64,000 nucleotides of DNA. It comes from Hymenopellis radicata. Taxonomy: Eukaryota; Basidiomycota; Agaricomycetes; Agaricales; Physalacriaceae. The notes beneath the pieces were generated by a model that saw nothing but the letters and a program-made list of their open reading frames with translations, searched no databases and was not told where the DNA came from. The DNA lies in contig JADNRX010000173.1 of NCBI GenBank assembly GCA_015501595.1, positions 46,404-110,403 on the forward strand, read 5' to 3'. Of the stretch, positions 46,679 through 58,639 are shown piece after piece (the stretch's first letter is position 1; each line of letters begins with the position of its first letter). The translations under genes and the position numbers were made by a program.

Positions 46679-48779
46679 AGTTGCAGTGGAGATGACGGAG
46701 TCTGATGAGAACAGCGTCGCCATTTACTTATCCCTTTTCACTATACACGGTCCGTCGGGGTACTAGTACCTTAGCTATTTATTTAGCGTAGGCGGAATCA
46801 ATATTGTAACATTGTAACAAGAAGGAGCCGAAGCCAGCCTGAGGGAAGGAACTGGTGTTATTCTGCGGTTGAGGATATGGCTTATATAGACCAACTAGAG
46901 ATGGCTCTGAATCGTCGAACCCGCCCGTTCGCGTGCTTTCAGACGCTGTCTGTGGGCGCGTGCGAGGACCGCTGTATCTCGATTTTATGTGAGAGCGTTA
47001 GTGACAAGGCCTATAGGTAGATCTGTAACTTTTAAGATGAAAGAGTCTGTTAACATGATAGGATAAGAATAGAACCAGCAATTTACCGTGGAAGCGGAGG
47101 AACCACCCGTCAAGGCGAACGGACTCGGAGCGCTATTCTTGGGCGCCGAGTGTCAAAACCACGAAGACTTTTCAAGTCTACGGCTGTTGATAGCAGAGCT
47201 TTTGAAGGACCCAGTTATTGAGGCAATACCCAATGGGTTTTACTAGCTTTGTAGAATTACGGCAAGAATTGAAAATGCATCCTGTGCAACTTGAAGCTTG
47301 AAGACGGAGACGTTTGAAAAAGAGGCGGCCACAATGATGCCAAAAAGGCCGAGGGATACCAGGAGCTATCGAACTATGATATCTGAGACTCGGAGGGTGC
47401 ACGGGGAGTATGCTTGAGGGCAGCATGATGGAACTAGTGGGCCGATCACACCTTTACCACCGACCACCACCATCACCGCGGCTCCCTCATTCTCGCCTCG
47501 CCGTCGTCGTTCTCGCCGCCGCCGCCGCCGCCGCCGCTGCTGCTCCCGTCGCACCGTGCTCCGTTCTGGCCGTATCAATGACGCGTTGGAAAGCGACATC
47601 TGCGTCGCCCATTTGTATGCCCCCCACATGTCCCTCGCTGGAGATTGTTATCGTCCACGCGTCGTTAAACGCGTCTTTATTTGCCATTCCGGAATGGGCG
47701 GTCGCGAGTAGACATTGGACGGCGAAAAACAATAGAGCGGGCGGACGTCTGTGCTCGCCGTTGTTTATCACCGATGTGTAGCTCTGATCGACACGGCCGA
47801 CTGACACGCTTCTGGCCATACGAGTGGTTTTCGGGTGCGTTTTCCTCGCTGTCTCGGGGAGCACGGCTTGATTTCCTTAAGCTCGCCCAGTTTACATCCG
47901 AAATACCGTCGAGGGAGCTATGCGTCCGAAATGGTGCGTATTGTCCTCGTTCAGTCGCCGCCGTCCTAACTTCCTGTTTTCAAGTTCCCTCCTCGCGCCA
48001 TTTGACGCATGTCGACACCATGAATCTGAATTTGTCTCCTGCACCTTGTTTCATGTTTTTCGAGACCGCTCCGCTGCTTTCATGTCACTCAAGCAAGCGG
48101 GTTCACCATGCGCTTTAACCCAATCCACCAAGCGTTTCGGAGGTGTTCGAATTCAAAGACCAATGCATGCACGTTTGACCGAACGGCGCGCGATGCATGC
48201 ATCTACTTGGACGTGGTACGCTGCCCGTTTGTCTCTTTCCAAGTCCGCTGACTTTTCTATAGGTTTCCTTGCCGATCTTCATGCTCCTTTGTTTGAACTC
48301 GACCCCGTCGTCGCATCATCATTTCTTTGTCCCCGCTCGTTTATTCCTCGATCTTGTCCTTGATAGCTCTCCCATTAGATTTACTTGTTCGAGGTCTCAG
48401 ATTGTTGGACCAGTTGAAATGCCAGGTACTACTTGAAAACTAATCATCTCGTCGTAGCAACCTAATACGTTTTCAGCTTCGTCGTACACCATCACGACTT
48501 GGTTTAAGATCGTCTTACTCTTCGGCTTCCGACGTTCTAGTGTACATCCGATATCCGAGACATCCGCAACGCCCCAAATAGCGCGAGCCGTTGCGAAGCT
48601 TCCCATGACTGTCTCCGCGGGGCAATCAGCGACGAGGTTCTCACACGCTGTCCAACTGCCTATCTTCGGCGCTTATCGATGACCATCTTGAACAGAGGCG
48701 CTCATCTCCCTGGTACTGATACGCAGATTCCAGTGGGCTGCTCCCCTCCGAAGTCCGGTATCCTACGCCGTGAACCGCA
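46679..48779. other. Two-kilobase gene-poor stretch with GCC repeat
   Basis: A (GCC)n tract with GCT variants spans about 47515-47545, read as poly-Ala on either strand in local open frames. Overlapping frames on both strands (47366-47864) give low-complexity peptides without motifs and I do not call a gene. The last few hundred bases would contain the RdRP promoter. Confidence 0.35.
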
Positions 48780-51700
48780 ATGCAACTCTTCATGAGGAAC
48801 GTCCCCTCTAATATGCGAGAGGATGATCTCAAAATTACCCTCGCGAGATACATCCATCGACCCCCATTCCGAATATCGCCTCCTCTTAATTTCCACATTC
48901 GTCTTTTCCGAGCCAACAACAAGAAATGGCGATGTGGTGTCCTCACACTGCCGACTGCCGCTGACGGAGAGATGTTCATCGTCGCTTTTAGTCAAGGCAT
49001 CGTCGTCAGCGGTGTCACGCGTGTACTCTTTTCACGCAATGACCCATCGAAAAGGCCAGAGGACACTGCTCTCATCGCCCAGGTTGCAGCGACACCTTGG
49101 GCTGATCCCGCTGCGCTGCAGGAGGAAGCGGAGAAACGTCGGGTTGAATCAACCGAGATTCCGCTCCAAAGCTTCTCGTTTGGGCGACTCACGCGGGCTG
49201 GAGAGTTCTCTATTGAGGCGGCAACAAGAGGCGACGCGACGGTGTGTTGTGATCCGCAACATCGGCGCGTGCGACTTTCACTCCAAAAAGAGTCCGATGC
49301 TGAGGAGATCGTCTTCGAGGTACCCAGCTATACATGGTTTCGGGCGACCCAGATTGTAATGATCTGTCAGCCTGATATGCTGGGTGCTTCATATGATGTG
49401 TTTCTTGAGGCTAGCGCCCCGCCGGTGTTCGAAGCAGCGAGCTCAATGATGGATGACTCTCCCAGCGAGCGCTGTGAATCCATTTATGGTCGTATACCTA
49501 TGGCGAACGTGGGACGACTTGTATGCTTGACATTTGGCAACCAGGACAACTTGGACATGTTCATTCGGCGTTGCAGGCACTCCCTCCATATTCACCACTT
49601 CGTTCATTTTCATATTCCCAAGGTTTATCGCGACATCTATAATTCAGACCGCGAAAAGCAGTGCCAAAGTTTGCTTGCGAAGCTTCCCTTCCCATTGGCG
49701 TTTGAGGCGGACAAGGCTCTGGCTGCCGGGGTCCTCGACCCGCCCGAAGTAATTCACCTCTTCGATACACTAAAAAAGCTTCATGAGGAGAAAAGGGACG
49801 AAGCGCCGGCAATCTTTCGCTGGTTCATCGCGCACATCCCGGCGCCGTCCTTGAAGAATCTGGGCAATTTGTCGTTGAAAGATATGCGGATGGCGTTCTC
49901 TCAGGTGGCGAGCGTAAAGAGCAAGAAAAGGAATCGGAGGCAGAGGGGGAGGGCGGCTGCTCAGCGTCGGCAGCGACAGCAGCAGCAGCACTTTCAGCCA
50001 CCACAAGGGCCACAGCCCGAGGAGACACTCTCAGATCCAACGCTCAGTGACCTCTTGAACCTCGCGGTGAAGGTATACGCGCCCGAGCACCCCCGCACGA
50101 GTCGGCTTATGGCGACACCTACACCTGCCCTGTACCAGTCTTACCACATGATACTTGCGCCGAGTGCGCGCATCCTTGAAGGCCCGCTTCCCGACCAGTC
50201 GAGCAGCATTCTACGCCGGTTTGGCAACAATGATAATTTCCTGAGGATTACGTTCCAAGACGATAACCGACTTACGCTTCGGCAGGATACAACGTTGAAT
50301 ATTAGTATCAAGGCACTGTTGGCTTCGAGATATAAGCGCGCACTGACGCATGGAATTCATATTGCTGGAAGGGAGTTTGAGTTCTTGGGATACTCGATGA
50401 GCGGGTTGAAGCAGCATTCGGTATTTTTTGTGGCACCGTTTTGGTTCGATCTACCGACGGGGAGGACATTGATGACTGGGACTGTCATCAGGGATACTCT
50501 GGTAAGCTTTCAGGCCTTGCTCTCTTGGTATCTGTGGTTAATGGATACTCTATCAGGGCGACTTTTCGACGATTGCTAAAAAACCGGCATTACTCGCTGC
50601 TCGTTGGGCTCAGGTGTTCTCCGCATCGTCTCCTTCCATCACGCTGCAGGCGAGCGAGATTGAGCGGATTGACGATCGTAGGTCGCCGCAAGGATCGCTT
50701 TTTACAGATGGGTGTTCGCCATGTCGGCGGAGCTTTGCAGAGCGGCCTGGGAAAAGTTGAAGGGACAGCAGAGGTCAGCTACCCGAGCTAAGCTCATACC
50801 GGTGTGTTTCCAGATTCGCATGGCGGGAGCGAAGGTAAAGCCGTGCTGTGTTGTAGCTATGCTATTGCTAATGAGCTGTATGTAGGGTGTCATCTTCATG
50901 GACCCCACGCTATCTGGACGTGTGCTGTGTCTCCGCCCATCGCAGACAAAGTTCGAGAGCACGACGCTGACGCTTGATTGCATCGACGTCGGCGCGGCCT
51001 ATCAAGATGTTCCTCAATCGCCCGCTTATCATGCTTCTCGAGCATTTAGGCGTCAAAGACACGGCCTTCATCTCTCTACAGGATGATGCCATAGAGAGTG
51101 TCGAGCGCATCCGGATATCTTTCCTTGAGTCGTCGAAACTCTTCCAGCAACATGGGCTGGGGACGTCGTTCCGCCTTTCGTCCTTGTTCAATAACTTTGT
51201 CAAGGTACTCGATTTGGAGGATGACGACGTCAAGCAAGGCACGCTGCAGTGCGATCTACTCACGACGTCGTTGGCATACGCTGCCACGCACGTTTTGAGG
51301 GAGCTCAAATTTCGTGCGCGTATACCCGTTCCGGGATCGTACACGTTGATTGGGGTTAGCGATGAGTGGGGGTGTTTGAGGCCGGGCGAGATCTTCGCTA
51401 CTGTGCGGGATGAGAGGAATGGGGTGCATAAGAAGATTGAGGGCAACGTGCTGATTACGAGGTCACCTCAGATTCATCCCGGGGACGTCCAGTTTGTCAA
51501 CGCTGTGCGACGGCCGGAGTTGGAGCATCTTCATAATGTGGTGGTTTTCTCATGCGAGTGAGTTCCTGCTTCTCGATTGTGTCTCGTTCGTGAGCTCAGT
51601 TTTATCAGAGGTGAACGAAGTCTACCATCTTGCCTCGGAGGTGGTGATCTGGATGGAGATATCTACAACATTATCATCAACGTCAGTTTCCTTGCGACGT

Positions 51701-52855
51701 TTAAGTTTGAAACTCGATTGAATGCATTGTAGCCGGACCTCTTTCCCAAGCGCACTGTAAAACCTGGGTCATACAAAGGACTTCCTCACAAGGAGACTGC
51801 GGAGCCGTGTACGGTCGCGGACGTAGCTGATTTTGTTATCGATTATGTATGTTCAACTCTCACCGTTTATCTATCTACCGTAGCTCACGTTCTGCTTAGT
51901 TGGAAGCGGATCTGGTGGGCATGATTGCTAATCGTCACTTATGCATTGCGGACACAAATGAACAAGGGCCGGAGTGCGCAGATTGTCTTCTCTTGGCGGA
52001 GTACGCCTCTCATGCTGTCGATTTTCCCAAGACCGGCAGACCTGTTGATTTTAAAGGGCTCCCGAAGGCACCTTCCCCATTGAAGCCCGACTTCCTTTCG
52101 ACTGAAGTCACGGACCTTACCGCGGGCTCTTCCTTCTATCCAAGCGCTAAGATTCTTGGCCAACTCTTCCGACGTGTACCTTTGAAAGATGACACTGTAG
52201 AAGATGCATCTCCGTCGTTTGGGCCTTTGATCACTGAGGCCTTGGAGGACATGGACGAGCAGGCTCAGCGGCGTCTTGGGTTGCCCTCGATTTGGGATGG
52301 CTACGAGGCGCTGGACCAGGAGATGGATGGGTTGCTGGAGACGTATAAGACGGATCTCCTGACGATCGCGCAGGCACATACGATGTCGAAGCAGCCTAAT
52401 GATAGGTTGTCGGAGGCGGAGCTTGTTAGTGGGACGATTCAGGCAAAGTGGGCGGACCATCATAAGCGAAGGGAGACGGTGGCGTCGATGAATCTTCAGG
52501 TTTGTTTACTGCTTATCTTTGTCTGCATCGACTGATTGAATATGCTGTTATCCTTTAGACACAGCAGTTGACTAAAGCCGTCCGTCGAGAATTGCGAAGG
52601 GTGGAAGCGCCGCCGGCTGCGGCCGAGGATGGGATCGTTGACGAGGATGATGATGATGAGGAAGATGACGATGATGAGGACCGGTTGTCGAACAGAGACA
52701 TTGAGGCGTTTGTTCGTGCTGGCGCTGCCTGGCGGGCGGCAGATGATGAGTTGGCTGAGAATCCGCAAGCGTTTGGTGCTTCGAGTTTTGGGTTGATTGC
52801 GTTGGGTGTCATGCTGGAAATTGTCAAGAAGGCGCGCAGGATAGCGAGGTATTGA
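48780..52855 (+). CDS. RNA-dependent RNA polymerase (RNA silencing), frame-disrupted
   Basis: Cellular RdRP of the QDE-1/RDR type that makes dsRNA from aberrant transcripts for small-RNA silencing. Exons include 48780-50501, 50557-50834, 50886-51557, 51609-51681, 51733-51846, 51900-52499 and 52559-52855, about 1,250 residues. The N-terminus (MQLFMRNVPSNMREDDL) looks like an RRM-type fold. The polymerase domain shows FTDG near 50705, MAGAKGVIFMDPTLSG and LRPSQTKFES near 50890, LNRPLIMLLEHLGV, and the catalytic loop GGGDLDGDIYN at about 51640 with all three Asp. An acidic tract (EDDDDEEDDDDED) precedes the end. The frame breaks at 50719 (GCC/ATG, one C short) and near 50970 (just before IASTSARPIKM). 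Either errors or an inactivated silencing gene. Confidence 0.85.
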
Positions 52856-52942
52856 TCAAGGAATTTGTGTAGGGACTCTGAAAGTTCAGGGCGTGTACGA
52901 TATTTGATGATGAAGGTCAACTTGAATGTACTATATTTCGCA

Positions 52943-52999
52943 CAAAGAGCGCTTTGCACTGCCGCGAGGGACAGGGCGGTGGCAGTGTAGAAAATGGCC
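52943..52999 (+). repeat. Dispersed repeat, copy 1
   Basis: CAAAGAGCGCTTTGCACTGC then CGCGAGGGACAGGGCGGTGG, ending in AAAATGGCC. A diverged copy in the same orientation is at 54702-54760. Confidence 0.7.
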
Positions 53000-53017
53000 T
53001 AAAAATAAGGCCTTGAA

Positions 53018-53176
53018 GAGCACTTTGTGCAGGAGATCATTGATGAGAAGGGGAAACACGAGAAGAAGCAGTTCCTGGTGCGGTGGAGAGGTTACGACAC
53101 ATGGTTGAAGGGAAGCGAACAGAACGAATGTGAAGCGTTGGACTTGAGTGGGAGGAATTGCAACGAAACGGGATGA
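53018..53176 (+). mobile_element. Ty3/gypsy chromodomain remnant
   Basis: A short frame reads EHFVQEIIDEKGKHEKKQFL, then VRWRGYDTWLKGSEQNE. This is the chromodomain at the integrase C-terminus of fungal gypsy elements: hydrophobic V-x-E-I-(I/L)-D, then Q-(F/Y)-L-V-R-W-(K/R)-GY, then W. It ends in TGA after 52 codons, and no integrase, reverse transcriptase or LTR is adjacent, so it is a fossil fragment. Cellular chromodomain genes are possible but would be longer. Confidence 0.55.
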
Positions 53177-53786
53177 AGAAGAGGAAGAATAATGTAGTAC
53201 TTATGACCAGTGAAGGAGAAAGGGAGGGATATAAGTAACACCAAATTTTTCATTTTCAACTAGAAATCCAGAGACACGACTAGTAATTAGTAAACGACAC
53301 GGTCGACGTACTCCACCTGATATCGCCAGGGATCAAACTGGTCAAGACGCGTGCGCGGTAGTCCTTAAAGAAGTTTACTAAGCCGATGAAGAACACGACG
53401 CTGGATAAGGAGCTGTTGGGTTGTCTATTTGGTGTCGAACGCAGACTCACATCGAGAAACGCGTACGGTACCCAGGCGTACTGGAGGAGAGGCGCTAGTC
53501 TTCAGGGGTTTACGCAAGACGAGGAGTATCCCGTTTTGGGTGACGTGTTGTTTGGCTAGGGCTTGGAGGGGATTTGGGGCTGGGGATCTGGTTACTTATC
53601 TCTTGACCACCACTTGTACTCGATATCGTCGCCGCATTAGAGTGTGTTCTTGTCATCGTGTGTGTTTCCTCTCTTTTCCTTTTCTCTCTTCGTATCCGTA
53701 CCCCAGTCTCGGTCTTTCCGCCTGGTGTTTACGTCGTCGTTTTACGACAGGTTTTCAACTTACAACAAGCAGGCGAGGACGTTGAT

Positions 53787-54530
53787 ATGGAAGGAGATCC
53801 ACCAGACGAGCCGTACGCGAGGCCTGCTCATAGTGGACCCAGCCCCGGAGCCACGACTTTCCGTTGCGAGCGTGGCAGGAGCGGAAGGTTTGTCTGTCCA
53901 ATCAAGGTCAATACTGTCATTGTCACTTGAATTGTTCTCCTGACGCTTTACAGCGTTGCGAGCAAGAGTTTTCGGATACGACCGCCCTCCGCCAACACAT
54001 CGAGTCGCGGAACCACCTGGGTTGGGCCGCTGTCCCCAGCGTCAACGATCTCGGGCATCAGACTACCCCCCTTCTTCCACTTCTGCAATGCCGACCCCCC
54101 GAACCAGATATGTCCGATGAAGAGATGGCCGAGCTAATTCGCGAGGAGAATGAATCCATCGCGGAGCGGCTGCGACTCGCGGGCATAGAACCTAAAGTCA
54201 TTCCAGAGGCACGTTTAACCACAAATCATGAAATTTTGGGCTGACTTGTTCTCAGAAGGAGGATAATGCCAGATTTTGGCGAACCCTTGCGAGGTTGAAT
54301 CCTTATGGCCGGAGAGCCATCGTTACGGCCGACTCTAGGTGTTACTCCTGCCAGGCGAAGTTTGGTAATGTCAGTGACCATTCACCATCCATTCCTTTCG
54401 CACTAACCACCGTCAATTTCAGCAACAGGAGCTGGAGGACCATATGCGTGCGAACATTCGTCACCTGAAAAGAGGGCGAGACGCCAGAGGTATGGATGTA
54501 CTATACTATGATGAGAATGATTTGGACTAA
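53787..54530 (+). CDS. Two-finger C2H2-type zinc-finger protein
   Basis: Exons 53787-53906, 53954-54208, 54256-54369 and 54423-54530 are all multiples of three and join in phase 0, giving 198 residues. Finger 1 reads VCPIKRCEQEFSDTTALRQH with the second His in ESRNHL (C-x4-C, H-x5-H). Finger 2 reads CYSCQAKFGNQQELEDHMRA then NIRHL (C-x2-C, H-x5-H). Between them is an acidic helix (MSDEEMAELIREENESIAER). The intron 54209-54255 begins GCACGT, so it is a GC-AG intron. H-x5-H spacing is found in RNA-binding as well as DNA-binding C2H2 fingers, so an RNA role is possible. The start could lie further upstream in the same frame. The gene is flanked by two copies of a ~58-bp repeat. Confidence 0.65.
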
Positions 54531-54701
54531 GCCGGTCGGTGACCATGTGTACTCTTGAATGTGGCGTGATTCTACCGTGTACACGACACTTGTTAGTGTC
54601 TGCTACCATCAAACTTCAATGATAGATACTAGATAGATAGAGAAAGATTAAATTTTAAAAAGTCTAAAGAAATGGAGAAATGCCAGAAAGATTAACTTCT
54701 T

Positions 54702-54760
54702 CAAAGAGCCGCTTTGCACTGCCGTGAGGGTGTTGGGGCGGTGGCGGTGTAAAAATAGCC
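54702..54760 (+). repeat. Dispersed repeat, copy 2
   Basis: CAAAGAGCCGCTTTGCACTG then CCGTGAGGG and GGGGCGGTGGCGGTGTA, direct copy of 52943-52999. Confidence 0.7.
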
Positions 54761-55180
54761 AACCTCCTCACTCGTCGGATGACCATCATCATCGATGCAT
54801 CATCATGAGAGGGCCGACGTACATTTCATTCGTCTCAGAGAGGACCTCGGGACTGCCGTGTCGCCCGCCATTCAAACTGTCGACAAGAAAAATGAGTCCA
54901 GTTGACTCGCAAGGTTTTGTTTTCTTCTACCGTCACCACAGGATTCTGAGTTACTGGTCAGAAGTTGACAGTTTTATCGCCCTCCCCATTCGCGACCACG
55001 GCATATCAGTCCCTACATCATAGACCGGGCTTCAAGACCCGGGGAAGGGTGGAGCGATGAAACGATGTCGGGTCTCCACCCTGATACCGTTTCGTCTAGC
55101 ACGGAATCAAATGCTACATAAGAGCAACCGCGCTTACCTTGTCCTTTTCTTATTCCCTTCATTCTTCTTATTATTTTCTT

Positions 55181-57303
55181 ATGATGCGGTCTATTTCATT
55201 CTCTTTCCTATTTACCGCCGTCCTCTTGGGCTCTTCGACCGCGTCTCCTTTGCGAAAACGCGCCTATGGTGTCACACACGAGCGAGTGAAGTAAATGCCC
55301 AGACTTTCGACTATATCGTGGTTGGGGCGGGGTTAGCTGGGACGACTGTGGCAGCGCGTCTTGCGGAGGATTCGAGCGTGTCGGTTTTGCTGATCGAGGC
55401 TGGCGCAGACGATCGCGATGACTCTCGCGTCTATGACATTTACGCGTACAGTCAAGCCTTTGGCACTGAGCTGGACTGGGCTTGGAGCACTGACCAAGGG
55501 AAGACCATGCATGGGTAAGCTTTTCTTATCATGAACATGCAACGATGTTGATTCCCAGTTCTTTAGTGGAAAAACCCTTGGTGGCAGCACGTCAATCAAT
55601 GGCGGTCATTATACCCGTGGATTGGCCGCTCAATACGACGCTTGGCTCTCTTTGTTGGAGGATTCAGACGCGAATTCTGGATGGGACTGGAACGGAATGT
55701 TCTCCTACATGAAGAAGGTGCGTTAATTAACGATACCTCTCTTAGCGATGCTTATATCTGATCCTTTAGTCCGAAACGTTCTCCGCACCAAATGACCAGC
55801 AAAAGGCAAAGGGGGCTCAATCCAATTCCGATTATCATGGCACCAGCGGACCCGTTCAAGTTACATATCCCGATCTCATGTACGGTGGACCTCAGCAGGG
55901 TAGTTTCGTCGAGACCATCGTGAACTTAACCGGTATCGAGCACTCTCCTGATACCAATGGCGGTGGGGCCAATTGTGTATCCATTACGCCCCTTGTAAGC
56001 GCTCTATTCTCACTCCGTTCGTTACAATATTAAATCTTAGCACAGACGCTTGACTGGCACGACGGCGACCATCGTTCTTCCTCTTGCCAGGCTTACCTTA
56101 CCCCCGTTGAGGACATTAGGACAAACTGGCTCACCTTGACGACCTACCATGTGTGTCAGTTTAATTTAGCTCTTGTAGGCTTTCATCTAACGTCATGATA
56201 GGTCACCAAGATCAACTGGAAGGAGGGAAGCAGCCCACTCGCTGCTTCAGGCGTCGAGTTCCAACGCGAGGGATCCGCCACCAAGTACACCGCGACCGCC
56301 AACCGAGAGGTTATTGTCGCTGCCGGCGCCATACAATCTCCTGCGCTCCTCCAGCTATCTGGAATCGGCGACTCGGATGTGCTCTCCCCTCTCGGCATCA
56401 CCACTCAGCTTGAGCTCAAGCAAGTGGGCAAGCACCTTCAAGAGCAGACCATGAACTCCCTTGGTGCGAAGGGCAACGGATACGACTATGGAGGACAAGG
56501 TCCTTCTGACGCTATCGCGTACCCGAACATCTATCAAGTCTTCGGCGACGACGCTCAGGCTTCGATTAGCAAGATCCAGGACAACTTGAGCTCGTGGGCC
56601 GCTAGTCAAGCGAGTGCTGGCGTCAGCCAGGAAGCACTGGAATCCATCTTCGGTATCCAGGCTGATCTGATCATTAACGGTAATGGTTAGTCGTCGCCTA
56701 CCACCGCTTTTGTCAAGCTTCTGACTGACGCTTCATCTAGCCCCCGTCGCAGAGCTCTTCTTCGACAGCGGATATCCCGAGTGAGTCGAAACTTTATGCA
56801 GGCTTCGAATCAGCTAACCTCTTTCCAGCGACCTTGGTATCGACTTGTGGCAACTCCTTCCCTTCAGCCGAGGAAACGTTCAAATCACGTCCGCCGATCC
56901 CTTCACTCAACCTGCCGTTACCGTCAACTACTTCTCCGTTGACTGGGATCTCGATGTTCAAATCGCTGCATGCAAGCTCGCCCGCAAGATCCTGACCTCT
57001 CCTCCGATCAGCACTCTCTCTACTGGGGAGACCATTCCCGGTTCGGCAGTCGACGGTTCAGACGACAGCTGGCGCAATTGGGTCTCCAACGGCTTCGCAG
57101 CGGTCGCCCACCCCGTCGGCTCGCTTGCGATGATGAGGAAGGATCTCGGCGGTGTCGTCGGCGCGGACTTGAAGGTGTATGGAACTGCCAATGTGCGCGT
57201 GGTTGACGCGAGTGTTATGCCCACACAGGTCAGCGCGCATCTGTCTGCTACGCTGTATGGGATCGCAGAGAAGGCGGCGGATTTGATCAAGGCGTCGTGG
57301 TAG
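55181..57303 (+). CDS. Secreted GMC oxidoreductase (glucose oxidase/dehydrogenase-like, AA3_2 type)
   Basis: FAD-dependent extracellular oxidoreductase of about 600 residues. Signal peptide MMRSISFSFLFTAVLLGSST, then the Rossmann motif FDYIVVGAGLAGTTVAARLA with LLIEAGAD (FAD ADP-binding). The GMC signatures LGGSTSINGGHYTRG and REVIVAAGAIQSPALLQLSG follow, and the catalytic pair appears near the C-terminus: AAVAHPVGSLAMM (His) and QVSAHLSATLYG (His). NGG-YTR spacing is like glucose oxidases/dehydrogenases rather than aryl-alcohol oxidases, but substrate is not certain. Eight short GT-AG introns splice cleanly. One break: between the signal-peptide region (THERV) and VNAQTFDYI the frame needs one G at about 55288. 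Such enzymes supply H2O2 or reduce quinones in wood decay. Confidence 0.88.
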
Positions 57304-58639
57304 ATGTTGCTTTGATGGACTGTTTTACTTATGATGTGTGATATCACCCACCACTCGTTACTGATGGACTTTATATTACGATTCTGACTATTCGTGTTTA
57401 GGACAGAATACTTACTGTATATGAATGATGAATATGCTTCGAGGCAGGAAGAGGGTGGTGGAGAGTCCGGTGATGGAGGATGAGGGCGTGGGGAGTGAGA
57501 GTGGGTCGGAATCTTAGGTTAGTTAATGGAGGACGTATAGACTAGTATTCGTTACCAACACTGTTTGGGAGAAAATTATTAACCTATTCCCTTCTTTGGC
57601 TGCCGTCTGTGCCCCGTTTTCGCGGCTTGAGCTGCCGTCGAGTTTTGCACTTTGGTCGTAGTTTAATTTCTTGAAAAATGCGAGAAGTCCAACTGAGGTT
57701 TTTGTAATTTTGTGCATAGTCTCCCCTCCCGAAGGTATCAGGGAGCAAAAAAAGAAGTAGGGGTGTACAAATCGTACTACGAAGGTGCGTGACCGGGTAT
57801 GTACAGTGTGGCGCACAAAAAAAGAACCGACAGCAAGTACCAACTGTGTGGAAGCTGAACGCCGCGACATTCAGTCAAGCACGCTCAGACGCCAGGGGTC
57901 CACACAGTCCACGGTAGGTGGTCGTCATCACCATGGTACTCGCTCCAGTATAAGAGAGGGAGAGGGGACATGGGAGGACATGCCTGGCGTCTGAGCCCTC
58001 TTTATACTCTCTGCGGTGGCGGTGCTGTTGGTCGTTTGTTGATGGTGGCAGTGCTATCTGTTCGTTTGTTGATTGCTTTAGAGATGACGACACAGGCGCT
58101 TGTTGACCCGAACTGTGATTTCGAGTGTCGTCTGTTTCCCGTCCCCTCAGCATGACTTGAAAGGCCTTCTCTGGACCTTTTGAATGATGTATACATGTCC
58201 GTAGTTGCCAACATACGACGTTGGTGATTCAACACTCAAGTCCTGGCTGTCCGTCGACCTGCGGCGCACAAGTGTGGCACGATACATAACCCTAGCAACA
58301 CACGTTCGCTCTCAGCCGAATTGGTCTCCGCATGTCTTGAGAATCTTAGTGAGGTCTATCCCTTATGCCGATTGAAATCCTCTAAAAATCCGAACTTAAT
58401 GGATGTAAAATCATTCAGAGAACACTAAGTGGAAAGAGAACAAAAGACAAGACACGTTCGCAGAATTCGCATGCTCAGGTACCTCCATTGAAAGCTTGAA
58501 TTCGGTGATCACGGGTCCATGGACTTAAGTACTCTCCTTACTACACTCCCATCATGTCACCCCGAACGACGAGCTCGATGTCCATCATCACATAAACACC
58601 GCGACCCATCCTAATACCCGGAAGAACCGAAATCAAAAT
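57304..58639. other. Intergenic
   Basis: No gene supported between the GMC stop and the tandem array. Short open frames on both strands lack motifs. Confidence 0.35.

Noticed and set aside
47366..47864. Ala-rich protein on either strand
   Set aside because: The frames are held open by a GCC repeat and have no recognisable domain.
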